Assembly (NCBI GenBank): GCA_050174775.1
Contig: JBFXJP010000002.1
Location: 186,001-250,000 of the forward strand
From: CAYPGJ01 sp050174775
GTDB taxonomy: Bacteria; Planctomycetota; Phycisphaerae; Phycisphaerales; UBA1924
Direction: 5' to 3'
DNA: 64,000 nucleotides
This document shows positions 1 through 7,608 of the stretch, piece by piece. The notes beneath the pieces were generated by a model. That model was not told where the DNA came from. It did no database searches and saw only the letters and a list, made by a program, of their open reading frames with translations. Both the position numbers and the translations under genes were made by a program. The first letter of the stretch is position 1. Every line of letters starts with the position of its first letter.

Positions 1-185
1 GCGCCGAGATCGGCCTCACGCGCGAGCGCGTCCGCCAGATTGAAGCCGAGGCTCTCCAGAAGCTGAACGGTCAGATCACCGCGGACCGTCCCTTCACGGA
101 CGCTCCCGTGCGCCGCGTTCCGAGACGCTCCACCACGCGCCGCACGCGTGTCCGCGCTGCCTCCTCCGACAACGACGCGGCCTGA
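1..185 (+). CDS. Sigma-70 family RNA polymerase sigma factor, C-terminal fragment
   Basis: Only the last 60 codons are present; the reading frame begins at base 3 and the 5' part lies outside the window. The fragment opens with the second half of a sigma region 4.2 helix-turn-helix (EIGLTRERVRQIEAEAL), which contacts the -35 promoter element. It ends in a basic, low-complexity tail rich in Arg, Thr and Ala. The region 4.2 sequence is the type seen in RpoD/SigA-like primary factors, so the housekeeping factor is the best guess, but without regions 1-3 the subgroup cannot be fixed. It converges on gcvT, whose stop lies 48 bases downstream. Confidence 0.85.
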   Translation, partial: AEIGLTRERVRQIEAEALQKLNGQITADRPFTDAPVRRVPRRSTTRRTRVRAASSDNDAA

Positions 186-233
186 CGCTCACACCGCTGC
201 AGCCACGCGCGCGAGCCCCCGACCCGACAAACC

Positions 234-1388
234 TCACGCCTTCTTCGGCGCCTTGTAGAACGGCAGCGCCACCACCTCGCCCTCCAGGAGCGAATCGCGA
301 CCGGTGTCGATCCGGAGTGGCGTGCCCACCGCAGTCATGGCCGTGTCCACCAACGCCATCGCGATTGGCGCGCCGAGCGTCGGACTCATGCACGCGCTCG
401 TCACCTCTCCCGCGGCCTGCCCGCCGGGAATCGTCGACAGCACCTTCATCCCCTGACGCGCCGTCCGCTTCCCCTCCAGACGCACGCCCACGATCCGACG
501 CGCCGGGCCGCCCGCGGCAGCAGTCTTCTTCAGCGCCTCCATCCCGACGAACGGTTCCTCGGCCGGCGCCTTGTCCGTCTCCTGGTCCTTGTCGAGCGAG
601 ATCGCGAAGTCCACCCCGCACGACAGCGCGTTGATCTCCTCCCCCAGCTCGTGCCCGTACAGCGGCATTCCGGCCTCAAGGCGCAGCGTGTCCCGCGCCC
701 CGAGCCCAGCAGGGCGGATCGCCCCCTTCGGGTCCTTCGGGTCGAAGTCCTTCATCATCATCTTCATCGCCATGCCGACGAAGTTCGCGGGCAGCACCGC
801 CTCCACCCCGTCCTCACCCGTGTATCCCGTGCGGCTCACGATCAGCTTCGCCACCAGCAGGTTCTTCACCGCAAACCGGTACCGCTTCAGCGACGGGATC
901 TCGCGGCTGAAGTTCCCGATGATGTCCATCGCGTTCGGCCCCTGCAGCGCGACCATCGCGGTCTGCGTCGTTCGATCGTCGATCGACAGCGCCAGGTCCC
1001 CCTTCACCTGCTGGAAGTGCCCGAGCAGCTTCTCCCGATTCGACGCGTTCACCACCACCATGAACTCGTCCTCGTCCAGCCGGTAGACGATCACGTCGTC
1101 ACGCACGCCACCCCGCTCGTTGCACACGAGCGAGTACCGGCACTGCCCCACCTGCATGTCCGCGATCCGTCGAGTGCACAAGCGTTCCAGGAACCGACGC
1201 GCGTGCCGGCCCTTCACCCACACGCGCCCCATGTGCGACACGTCGAACATCCCGGCGCCCGTCCGCACCGCCACGTGCTCCTCGTGGATCCCCGTGTACA
1301 GGATGGGCATCTCCCATCCCGCAAAGTCCACCATCTTGCCCCCGGCGTCCACGTGAAACTGATACAGCGGCGTACGAAGCACCGTCAT
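234..1388 (-). CDS. gcvT: Glycine cleavage system T protein (aminomethyltransferase)
   Basis: A 384-residue protein of normal family length. It transfers the methylene group from the aminomethyl-lipoyl H protein to tetrahydrofolate and releases ammonia. Visible landmarks are the VDFAGWEMPI segment near residue 20, FDVSHMG at about 48-54, the RTGYTGEDG loop in the middle, and the RLEAGMPLYGHEL stretch that precedes the C-terminal barrel. I chose the ATG at 1388 because homology begins there (TPLYQFHVDAGGKMVDFAGW); the open frame continues upstream only as low-complexity Arg/Gly sequence. The H and P genes are not in the window. It is convergent with the sigma factor and follows panC on the same strand. 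Confidence 0.93.
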   Translation of the reverse strand: MTVLRTPLYQFHVDAGGKMVDFAGWEMPILYTGIHEEHVAVRTGAGMFDVSHMGRVWVKGRHARRFLERLCTRRIADMQVGQCRYSLVCNERGGVRDDVIVYRLDEDEFMVVVNASNREKLLGHFQQVKGDLALSIDDRTTQTAMVALQGPNAMDIIGNFSREIPSLKRYRFAVKNLLVAKLIVSRTGYTGEDGVEAVLPANFVGMAMKMMMKDFDPKDPKGAIRPAGLGARDTLRLEAGMPLYGHELGEEINALSCGVDFAISLDKDQETDKAPAEEPFVGMEALKKTAAAGGPARRIVGVRLEGKRTARQGMKVLSTIPGGQAAGEVTSACMSPTLGAPIAMALVDTAMTAVGTPLRIDTGRDSLLEGEVVALPFYKAPKKA

Positions 1389-1489
1389 CCTCCTGCAAAG
1401 CACGTCATCCCCGCCCGCGCCCTCGCGTGTGCGGCCCGCCCCGGACCACTCCCCAGCCCCGACAGTACCGCATCCCGTCCCGCCCCGCC

Positions 1490-2314
1490 TCACCCCCTCG
1501 CGCGCCACGGCGCGTTGTCGATCAGCCGCACGCCCCCGCACCGCGCCGCAATCAACGCCCGCCCCTCGCGCGCGCTCGCGCCCAGCGGCATCAACGACAA
1601 CCCATCCCGGACGACGCAGTACTCGACCTCCAGACCCGCGTCATCCAGCACGCCCCGCATCCTCCCCTCCGCCCCGCTCACGCTCTCCTCCGCACAGGCC
1701 TCGCACAGCGCGCGCGACACAGCGGACGCGCGCGCACGCTCCACCCCGCCGAGCCGCGCATTGCGGCTGCTCATCGCAAGCCCGTCCCGCTCCCGGACAG
1801 TCTCCACCGGCACGATCTCCAACCCGGGAAAGTCACGCGACGCCATCGCGCGCACCACCTGGAGCTGCTGCCAGTCCTTCTCCCCGAACAGGGCCGCGCT
1901 CGGACGCAGCATCTCGAAGAACCGAGCCACGACCTGGCACACACCCGCAAAGTGACCAGGGCGCCACGCGTCTTCCAACCCCGGCGCCGTCGCCACCTCC
2001 GGCAATACCGGCACACGGACCTCCCGCTCCGCCGGGTACACGCTCACATCCGACGGCGCAAACACCACACCCGCCCCCGCGCGCTCGGCAAGAACCGCGT
2101 CCGTGTCGAGCGTCCTTGGGTACTTCGCCAAGTCCGAAGGATCATTGAACTGTGTCGGATTGACGAACACGCTCGCGACCACGAGACGCCCCCGCGCGAT
2201 CTCCGCTGCCCGTCGGATCAGCACGCCATGTCCCTGGTGCAGCGCGCCCATCGTCGGCACGAGCACGCACCCCGCGCACCCCGTTGCCTCTTCAAGTGTT
2301 CGCAGGATCTTCAT
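1490..2314 (-). CDS. panC: Pantoate--beta-alanine ligase
   Basis: A 274-residue cytoplasmic enzyme that condenses pantoate with beta-alanine, using ATP, in the pantothenate/CoA pathway. It carries the nucleotidyltransferase HxGH motif (HQGH at 26-29, after PTMGAL), the FVNPTQF segment, FGEKDWQQ (the KDxQ substrate/ATP loop) and the MSSRN stretch that stands in for KMSKS in this family. A GTG at 2323 is also open, but the ATG at 2314 starts directly at the conserved KILRT beta-strand. It lies just downstream of the ACT-domain gene (14-base gap) and about 100 bases ahead of gcvT, so the three may be co-transcribed. panB and panD are not present here. Confidence 0.93.
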   Translation of the reverse strand: MKILRTLEEATGCAGCVLVPTMGALHQGHGVLIRRAAEIARGRLVVASVFVNPTQFNDPSDLAKYPRTLDTDAVLAERAGAGVVFAPSDVSVYPAEREVRVPVLPEVATAPGLEDAWRPGHFAGVCQVVARFFEMLRPSAALFGEKDWQQLQVVRAMASRDFPGLEIVPVETVRERDGLAMSSRNARLGGVERARASAVSRALCEACAEESVSGAEGRMRGVLDDAGLEVEYCVVRDGLSLMPLGASAREGRALIAARCGGVRLIDNAPWRARG

Positions 2315-2328
2315 CCGCCTCACCGACC

Positions 2329-2811
2329 TCAGCTCGTGTGAGGCAGGTCCCCTTCACCCAGAAGCCGGTACCCCTTCCGACGCAACAACTGCCCGCCCAG
2401 CACCACGTCATCCACCGAAATCGCGATCGTCGGCGCACCGTGCAGACGCACCAGCACCGGGTACGCAAAGTGGATGTTGATCTCCGCGCCGAGCAGGTGC
2501 CTGCACAGCGTCCGGAGCGTGTGACCCCCTCCCAGCTCCACCACCAGCAGATTCGTCTCCGCGAACGGGTAATCCTCGCGCTGGAGGATCAGGCGAGCCG
2601 CGTCCGCGCAGTTCGGCAGGATGCGCACTACGGCGTGATCCGACGCCTCGTGCACGCTGAGCGCACACAACTCACAGATCGTGTCGTCCTTGAACTCGTC
2701 CACCAGCTCGAGGAGCTTGCCGACCTTGTTGTCGAGAAACACGCTGAATTGCGTCACCGTCGGCGGGGAGTACCCCTGACTCGTCTCCAACGGGATGCCC
2801 GCGCTGCTCAT
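2329..2811 (-). CDS. ACT-domain protein
   Basis: A 160-residue protein with no catalytic domain. It consists of two ACT-like halves, at about residues 17-80 (TQFSVFLDNKVGKLLELVDEF start) and about 88-150. ACT domains bind small ligands, often amino acids, and regulate enzymes or transport. Stand-alone tandem ACT proteins of this length resemble those encoded near acetolactate or prephenate metabolism genes, but no such partner is here. I chose the ATG at 2811 because an AAAGGA ribosome site lies about 8 bases upstream. The longer frame, back to 2892, has no homology-like content. The downstream neighbour is panC, so a link to amino-acid-derived cofactor supply is conceivable but unproven. Confidence 0.7.
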   Translation of the reverse strand: MSSAGIPLETSQGYSPPTVTQFSVFLDNKVGKLLELVDEFKDDTICELCALSVHEASDHAVVRILPNCADAARLILQREDYPFAETNLLVVELGGGHTLRTLCRHLLGAEINIHFAYPVLVRLHGAPTIAISVDDVVLGGQLLRRKGYRLLGEGDLPHTS

Positions 2812-2899
2812 GCAGGAGTCCTTTCCATCCCCCGAACGCCTCACCAATCCCGATATCACTCTACACCCCAGCGCGACGCCCGCAACGATCAATCCCCGA

Positions 2900-3826
2900 C
2901 TAGAGGCCCACCCTCACGTTGGGCTCCACGACGTCGATCTCCCCAGCATCCGGGCACAGCCCCGCCTCCGCGCCCTTCTTCAGGAACACCCGGATCGCCT
3001 CCGCTCCCTTGGCCCCCAGCTCCCGCGATAACGGGTTCACGTACATGTTCACGAACCGGTCAGCCTGCGCAGTCGTCAGCCCGCGCGCGTGCTTCATCAC
3101 GCGCTCGAGCACGATCGGCCGGCGACGCAAGCCGAACTCGATCGACGACCGCAGCACGCGGGTCAGCTCCTTCGAAGCCCCGGCCCCGAACCGCGCGTCG
3201 ATGTCCCGACGCACCACGTTCAAGCCCAGAGGCAACGCCAGCCCCGTCGTCCCCTTCCACCACGCCCCCAGGTCCACCACCTGAGACAGCCCCTTGTCCT
3301 GGAAGGTCAGCTGGCCCTCATGGATCACCAGCCCCGCGTCAGCCTTCCCCTCTGCCACTTCCTCGATGATCTGATCGAACGGCACGACTCGGAACCGGAA
3401 CTCCTTCCCCATGAGGAGCCGCAACGCGAGGAACGCGCTCGTCCGCTCGCCCGGCACGGCGATCTCGACCCCGCTCCCCAGCCACTCGATCCCCTGCTTC
3501 TCCCGCGCCACCACCTTGGGCCCGTACCCGTCCCCGAGGCTCGAGCCGCACGACGTGATGGCGTACTTGCCCCGGACCCGCGGGTACGCGTGCGCGGACA
3601 CGGCCGTGATGTCCAGGTCCGCACGCTCCTCCGCGCGATGGTTCAACGTCTCAATGTCCGACAGCACCACCCGGAACAAAAATCGCCCCGTGTCGATCTC
3701 AGGCGCACGCTCGTCCGGAGCCCCCGCGCGCTCGCCCGCGTGCCCCAGCGCCCACCACATGAACGCGTCGTCGGGGTCGGGGGAGTGCCCGATCGTGATC
3801 ACCGGCACAGGCTGTCGTTCCGCCAT
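2900..3826 (-). CDS. mqnD: 1,4-dihydroxy-6-naphthoate synthase (futalosine menaquinone pathway)
   Basis: A 308-residue protein of the MqnA/MqnD periplasmic-binding-like fold. MqnD converts cyclic dehypoxanthine futalosine to 1,4-dihydroxy-6-naphthoate. The N-terminal GHSPDPDDAFMWWAL block is diagnostic of MqnD rather than MqnA. Further family segments are SCGSSLGDGYGPKVV, GERTSAFLALRL, the VIHEGQLTF loop with the conserved His, and WWKGTTGLALPLG. The gene implies that menaquinone is the quinone of this organism, which fits the menaquinol-oxidising complex III encoded at 46.8-55.2 kb. It follows smpB by 32 bases, and nearly all of that gap is a hairpin that abuts the ATG, leaving no visible Shine-Dalgarno site. 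Confidence 0.9.
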   Translation of the reverse strand: MAERQPVPVITIGHSPDPDDAFMWWALGHAGERAGAPDERAPEIDTGRFLFRVVLSDIETLNHRAEERADLDITAVSAHAYPRVRGKYAITSCGSSLGDGYGPKVVAREKQGIEWLGSGVEIAVPGERTSAFLALRLLMGKEFRFRVVPFDQIIEEVAEGKADAGLVIHEGQLTFQDKGLSQVVDLGAWWKGTTGLALPLGLNVVRRDIDARFGAGASKELTRVLRSSIEFGLRRRPIVLERVMKHARGLTTAQADRFVNMYVNPLSRELGAKGAEAIRVFLKKGAEAGLCPDAGEIDVVEPNVRVGL

Positions 3827-3853
3827 GCGCGCCGATCATACAGATCGGCGCGC
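3827..3853 (-). promoter_or_regulatory. Perfect 11-bp hairpin abutting the mqnD start codon
   Basis: GCGCGCCGATC (3827-3837) and GATCGGCGCGC (3843-3853) pair perfectly around a 5-base loop. In the mRNA the stem ends on the base just before the mqnD ATG and fills most of the smpB-mqnD gap. There is no U-tract, so it is not a standard terminator. It could be an mRNA-stability element or could limit mqnD initiation; both ideas are inference. Confidence 0.6.
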
Positions 3854-3858
3854 GGCCC

Positions 3859-4359
3859 TCACACCCTCTTGCGCATCACCCGGGCCAGCTCCCGCTTGGC
3901 CTCCATGTCGCGCTTCGTCGCCCGTTTGTCGAACTCCGCCTTGCCCCGCGCCACCCCAACAAGCACCTTCGCCCGCGCCCCCTTGAAGTACATCTTCAGC
4001 GGCACGATCGTGAACCCCTTCTGCGAGCTCTCCCGCGCCAGCTTCAAGATCTCCTTCTTGTGGGCCAGCAGCGTCCGCGCCCGCTTCGGGCTGTGCTGAT
4101 GACCCGCCGCAGGACCGTACTCCTGGATCGTCACCCCGTGCAGCATCAGGGACGCCGGGCTCTCCTCGGCCCGCACATACCCCTCCGACAGCGACACCTT
4201 CCCCTCCCGAACACTCTTCACCTCCGACCCCAACAGCGCAATCCCGGCCTCCACAGTCGTGAGAATGTGGTATTCGTGCCGCGCGCGACGATTCTCGATC
4301 ACAGCCGGCTCGCCCTTCTTGCCCTTCGACTTCGCCAACACGCGCTCCTGACCCGCCAC
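3859..4359 (-). CDS. smpB: SsrA-binding protein SmpB
   Basis: A 166-residue tmRNA partner that delivers SsrA RNA to stalled ribosomes for trans-translation. The OB-fold core shows the hallmark segments ENRRARHEYHI, EAGIALLGSEVKSVREGKVSL and FTIVPLKMYFKGARAKV, then the GRAKAEFDKR-type motif (GKAEFDKRATKRD) before the basic C-terminal tail that inserts in the mRNA channel. Length is normal. The ATG at 4359 precedes a typical Lys-rich N-terminus (SKGKKGE). The ssrA gene itself was not seen in this window. Downstream lies mqnD, separated by a 32-base hairpin. Confidence 0.95.
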   Translation of the reverse strand: MAGQERVLAKSKGKKGEPAVIENRRARHEYHILTTVEAGIALLGSEVKSVREGKVSLSEGYVRAEESPASLMLHGVTIQEYGPAAGHQHSPKRARTLLAHKKEILKLARESSQKGFTIVPLKMYFKGARAKVLVGVARGKAEFDKRATKRDMEAKRELARVMRKRV

Positions 4360-4396
4360 GGCACGCCGTCATCGACGCCGCCGCGGGGCCGCAACG

Positions 4397-5446
4397 CTAT
4401 CCGGCCACGGCCTCCGGCTCCACCGCCGTGATCCCGTCCGGACCGCACACCATCACCCGACGCTTCCCGCCCGCCTTCGCGGCATACAACGCGTTGTCCG
4501 CGTGCGCCAGCAACTGCTCCCCGTCCGCAGGGCCGCTCATCTGCACGCTCGCGATCCCCACCGACATCCCGCATCGCAGTCCCACCCGGTGCAGCCGACC
4601 CACCGCAACGTTGAACCCGTTTGACAGGCGAGAGGCCAACGCCGCCGCTGTCGAGCAGCTCGTTCTCGGCAGCAGCACGACGAACTCGTCACCCCCGAAC
4701 CGCGCGGCCACGTCCGAAGAGCGAACGCACCCCCGAATCACCTCTCCCATCATCTTCAGGATCTCATCGCCCCGCTGGTGCCCCAGCGTGTCGTTCACCG
4801 ACTTGAACCCGTCCAGGTCGATCATCATGCACGCCAGGTCCGTCCCGTACCGCACAGCCTCGGCGTACATCCGGTCCAGCACCGTAGCGAGCAACCGCCG
4901 GTTACCGAGCCCCGTCAGCACATCCGTTTGGGCCGCGTCGCGCAGCGTCTCCATCGCGCGTTCCACCTCGCGCTTCGTCTGCTCGAGCGCCGCGCGCGTC
5001 CGCGCCAGCTCCGCCTTCAGCGTCCGGTTCTCTTCTTCGAGGTTCGAGAGGAGCGTCGCGCTCTCAGCCGCCTTGGCCACCTCCACGGCCACCAGCGGCG
5101 CATGCGCCGGCCCAACGAACCCCCCCGCGCTCACGTGCATTGCAGCTAGGTCAGGCGCCCGCTCGCGGAGCACGTCCAAAGCCTCTGTGGCCCAGCTCTC
5201 CCCCATCCCACCACCCACCACAGCAACATCGAAACTCTTCAGGTCCATCCGACGGAGCACGTCGATCGAAGTCGCGCGCTCGATCTGTGAGCCCGTCGCC
5301 CGCCACGCGATCGCCTCTTCCATGGCCCCCGCGATGTCCGCGCGCGCTTCCACGAGGAGCACCCGCGCTCCCGTCGCACTACCGACGCCCGAGGTATGCA
5401 ACCCACTCGCGCTCACGCCGATCCTTCCGCTAACGCGCCGACTCAC
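4397..5446 (-). CDS. GGDEF-domain protein, probable diguanylate cyclase
   Basis: A 349-residue cytoplasmic protein. The N-terminal ~120 residues look like a degenerate receiver-type domain (VLLVEARADIAGAM). A coiled coil follows at about 130-170, rich in Glu, Leu and Arg. The C-terminal GGDEF domain, about 175-335, has DVLTGLGNRR, the metal-binding IDLDGFKSVND segment and an intact RFGGDEF active loop, so it should condense two GTP to c-di-GMP. No transmembrane segment is seen. The start is a GTG at 5446; other in-frame starts would cut into the receiver-like region. I see no clear RxxD product-inhibition site. No cognate kinase or EAL partner is nearby. Confidence 0.88.
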   Translation of the reverse strand: MSRRVSGRIGVSASGLHTSGVGSATGARVLLVEARADIAGAMEEAIAWRATGSQIERATSIDVLRRMDLKSFDVAVVGGGMGESWATEALDVLRERAPDLAAMHVSAGGFVGPAHAPLVAVEVAKAAESATLLSNLEEENRTLKAELARTRAALEQTKREVERAMETLRDAAQTDVLTGLGNRRLLATVLDRMYAEAVRYGTDLACMMIDLDGFKSVNDTLGHQRGDEILKMMGEVIRGCVRSSDVAARFGGDEFVVLLPRTSCSTAAALASRLSNGFNVAVGRLHRVGLRCGMSVGIASVQMSGPADGEQLLAHADNALYAAKAGGKRRVMVCGPDGITAVEPEAVAG

Positions 5447-5497
5447 ACAGTTCTGCGCTGCATCACGCTTCGGATATCGGCCTCCCCCGTCCGGGGA

Positions 5498-6484
5498 TCA
5501 ACGTCCGACAGGGTTATTCGCGCCGGTTCGCCCTTCCCACGACCACCCCATCCCCGGATCCAGCACCCCCACCCGTGACCCTTCGAGCAATTCCCGCGCG
5601 AATCGCCCCATCAGCGCGCGCTCCTGACGCGCCCGGGCCAACGCCCCCATCTCCTCTCGAACCGCATCCAACCCCGGACCCCTCCCACCCACCGATCCCT
5701 CACGCAGCAGCACCGCGAACCCACCGTCCAACGCGATTACCCCCGTCATCTCCCCGTCCCGTGCCCCCCCCAACCCCTTCCGCAACGCCTCCGGATACGT
5801 CGGGTCCTCCAGGTTGATCGGCTCGATCACACCCCCGCGCGCCGCGCTGACATCCGTCGACAGCTCCGCGGCCACGCGCGAGAACGACTCTCCCGCCCGC
5901 ACGCGATCCACCGCCCGCGCCGCATCCCCGGCCGTCCGCGTCGTCAGCAACAACGCCCGCACACGTTCCCCGTGCCGCAGCGCGTACTCCCGCGCGATCT
6001 CAGCCTCCGACACCCGCGCCTCACCGCGCACCAAGGCGCGCAGCATCGCGTTCCGCCGCAACAACCCCTCCCAGCGTGCCGGCCCCAGCCCCCGTGCGCG
6101 CCGCACCTCCGTCACCGCGCCCGCGCCGCTCTCCGACATCGCGCGCTCGAGCGCTATACGTTCCGCGTCGATCTCGCCCGCCCCGATCACGATCCCCCGC
6201 GCCGCGCACTCCCGCGACAGCAGCACATCCAACGCCGCTTCCTCGAGCGCCGCGCCTCCCCCGGCCTCTGCCAAGTACGGCCGCAACGCCTCCCACCGGA
6301 TCGGCTCGCCCCCCACGACCGCCACCGGCCGCTCCCCCGATGCCGCCACCGATCCGCCCGTGCGCACGCTTGCCTCAGCCCGCTCCACCCCACGCATCGA
6401 GCCCGACATCCCCCCGTCCACACGCTGTGAGGGTGATCCGCACCCGGATATGCCCCCAACCAGACCGATCACCAGCGTGCGCAC
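5498..6484 (-). CDS. Parvulin-type peptidyl-prolyl isomerase, probable lipoprotein
   Basis: With the GTG at 6484 the product is 328 residues and begins with a compact lipoprotein signal (RTLVIGLVGG then lipobox ISGC). That is much better than the longer frame from an ATG at 6547, whose N-terminus has no signal-like order. After the lipobox come a SurA/PrsA-like helical region (about 45-165) and a rotamase domain (about 175-290) with VRALLLTT, AAELSTD and AARGGVIEPINLED. The likely role is a chaperone/foldase for exported proteins, anchored in a membrane. The start faces the zinc-ribbon gene at 6546 across a 61-base divergent spacer. Catalytic residues of the parvulin core are only partly recognisable. 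Confidence 0.7.
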   Translation of the reverse strand: MRTLVIGLVGGISGCGSPSQRVDGGMSGSMRGVERAEASVRTGGSVAASGERPVAVVGGEPIRWEALRPYLAEAGGGAALEEAALDVLLSRECAARGIVIGAGEIDAERIALERAMSESGAGAVTEVRRARGLGPARWEGLLRRNAMLRALVRGEARVSEAEIAREYALRHGERVRALLLTTRTAGDAARAVDRVRAGESFSRVAAELSTDVSAARGGVIEPINLEDPTYPEALRKGLGGARDGEMTGVIALDGGFAVLLREGSVGGRGPGLDAVREEMGALARARQERALMGRFARELLEGSRVGVLDPGMGWSWEGRTGANNPVGR

Positions 6485-6545
6485 GAAACAGTGCGCGAGA
6501 ACACCCGTATCGCAACAAGACGGCGCACAATCCCGGTACCTTGGC

Positions 6546-7280
6546 ATGCCCGCGATGAAAGTTGCAACTTCCAAACAAGTCAACGACCCACCCCCCGCGC
6601 GCGCACCCAAGGCGTCGATCGTCTGCCCCTACTGCGGCGAATCCCAGCCGACTGCGGACGAGTGCCGGTCCTGCCGAGGGCTCTTCGAGCCTCTCTCCCG
6701 CCAGGCCACCCAGAACGCCATGGGCCCGTGGCGCATCCGCGATGAGGCTGCGCCGTTCCGCCCGCCCTGTTCCTACGCCACCCTGTTGGTCCTCATCAAA
6801 AAGGGCAAAATCACGCGGGAATCCGTCATTTCCGGCCCCACCACGCGCCAGTTCTGGGCCCGCGCGGACGAGACACCAGGCATCTCCCACCTCTTCCACG
6901 TCTGCCACAGCTGCCGAGCCGCGGCCCACCCGACCGACGCGATCTGCATCGACTGCGGCGCCTCGTTCCTTGCCCCTGAGGACCGCAACGCTCTCGGCCT
7001 GGCCCCCATCCGCCCCCTCACCCCCGCCCCTGCCCGCCCCTCCACCCCTGCCCAGCCCTCAGCGGACCCGTTTGCCGTGGTCACGCCCGGGGCCTCCGGC
7101 GTCCCGTCTCCCTCTGCCCGCCACACCCGTTTGCCGGTGGTCATCCTCATTGTGGCGGTGGTGGTGGCCGTGGCTGCGAGCGGCATGGCCATCTATCGAT
7201 GGCAACAGCAGCCGCCGCCAAATCAGGGGGATGCTGCGCCAGCTGCCCAGCCCGTCCCTGTTGATCCAGCCACCTCCTGA
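6546..7280 (+). CDS. Zinc-ribbon membrane-anchored protein of unknown function
   Basis: A 244-residue protein with two zinc-ribbon units: CPYC...CRSC near residue 25 and CHSC...CIDC near 120. A GYF_2-like segment (GPWRIRDE...GKITRESVISG...QFWARADE) lies between them. A Pro-rich linker and one C-terminal transmembrane helix (VVILIVAVVVAVAASGMAIY) follow. GYF_2 domains bind Pro-rich peptides and are common in uncharacterised membrane proteins of planctomycetes. Alternative ATG codons lie at 6546 and 6555; the choice does not affect any domain. It diverges from the foldase lipoprotein gene and ends before a strong terminator at 7525-7568. Function is unknown. Confidence 0.65.
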   Translation: MPAMKVATSKQVNDPPPARAPKASIVCPYCGESQPTADECRSCRGLFEPLSRQATQNAMGPWRIRDEAAPFRPPCSYATLLVLIKKGKITRESVISGPTTRQFWARADETPGISHLFHVCHSCRAAAHPTDAICIDCGASFLAPEDRNALGLAPIRPLTPAPARPSTPAQPSADPFAVVTPGASGVPSPSARHTRLPVVILIVAVVVAVAASGMAIYRWQQQPPPNQGDAAPAAQPVPVDPATS

Positions 7281-7366
7281 TGTTCGGATTTTGAGGGGTA
7301 TGACAAAATGACCCGGCACGCCACGCCTGACGCGTCCCGAAAATGACCCTCAATCAGCGGGAATTT

Positions 7367-7401
7367 TCGCACAAGTGATTATTTTACAAGACGTTGTGCG
7401 A
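7367..7401. repeat. Inverted repeat with AT-rich 19-base loop
   Basis: TCGCACAA (7367-7374) and TTGTGCGA (7394-7401) are perfect 8-bp arms around a loop that is mostly A and T, in a genome that is otherwise very GC-rich. It lies in the 328-base gene-free gap 7281-7608 between the zinc-ribbon gene and cstA. It might be a protein-binding site, but nothing in the flanks identifies a ligand. Confidence 0.55.
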
Positions 7402-7524
7402 TTTCGTCCGACCCCCCAAAAGGGCCGTTGACCCCGGCTCCTCACGGCATACCCTCCACTCGTCAGGCCTCCTTTGGAAGCCTGATCTGGACTGCCACTT
7501 TCCGCAGCCTTGCGCTGCGAAACG

Positions 7525-7568
7525 CCGCCGGATGGGGATCGGAGCCCTCATCCGGCGGTCGACTTTTT
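7525..7568 (+). terminator. Rho-independent terminator-like hairpin
   Basis: CCGCCGGATG (7525-7534) pairs perfectly with CATCCGGCGG (7549-7558) around a 14-base loop, and TTTTT follows at 7564-7568. On the plus strand it would end the zinc-ribbon transcript. It also lies just beyond the 3' end of the convergent cstA gene. The remainder of 7281-7608 holds no gene that I can support. Confidence 0.65.
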
Positions 7569-7608
7569 GGCGCGACCGATTACTGCCTCACGCGACTCGC
7601 GCGCACCG

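Noticed and set aside
94..621. A 175-codon open frame on the minus strand over the sigma-factor end and gcvT
   Set aside because: It is a high-GC shadow: low-complexity Arg/Gly sequence that overlaps real genes with clear homology on both sides.
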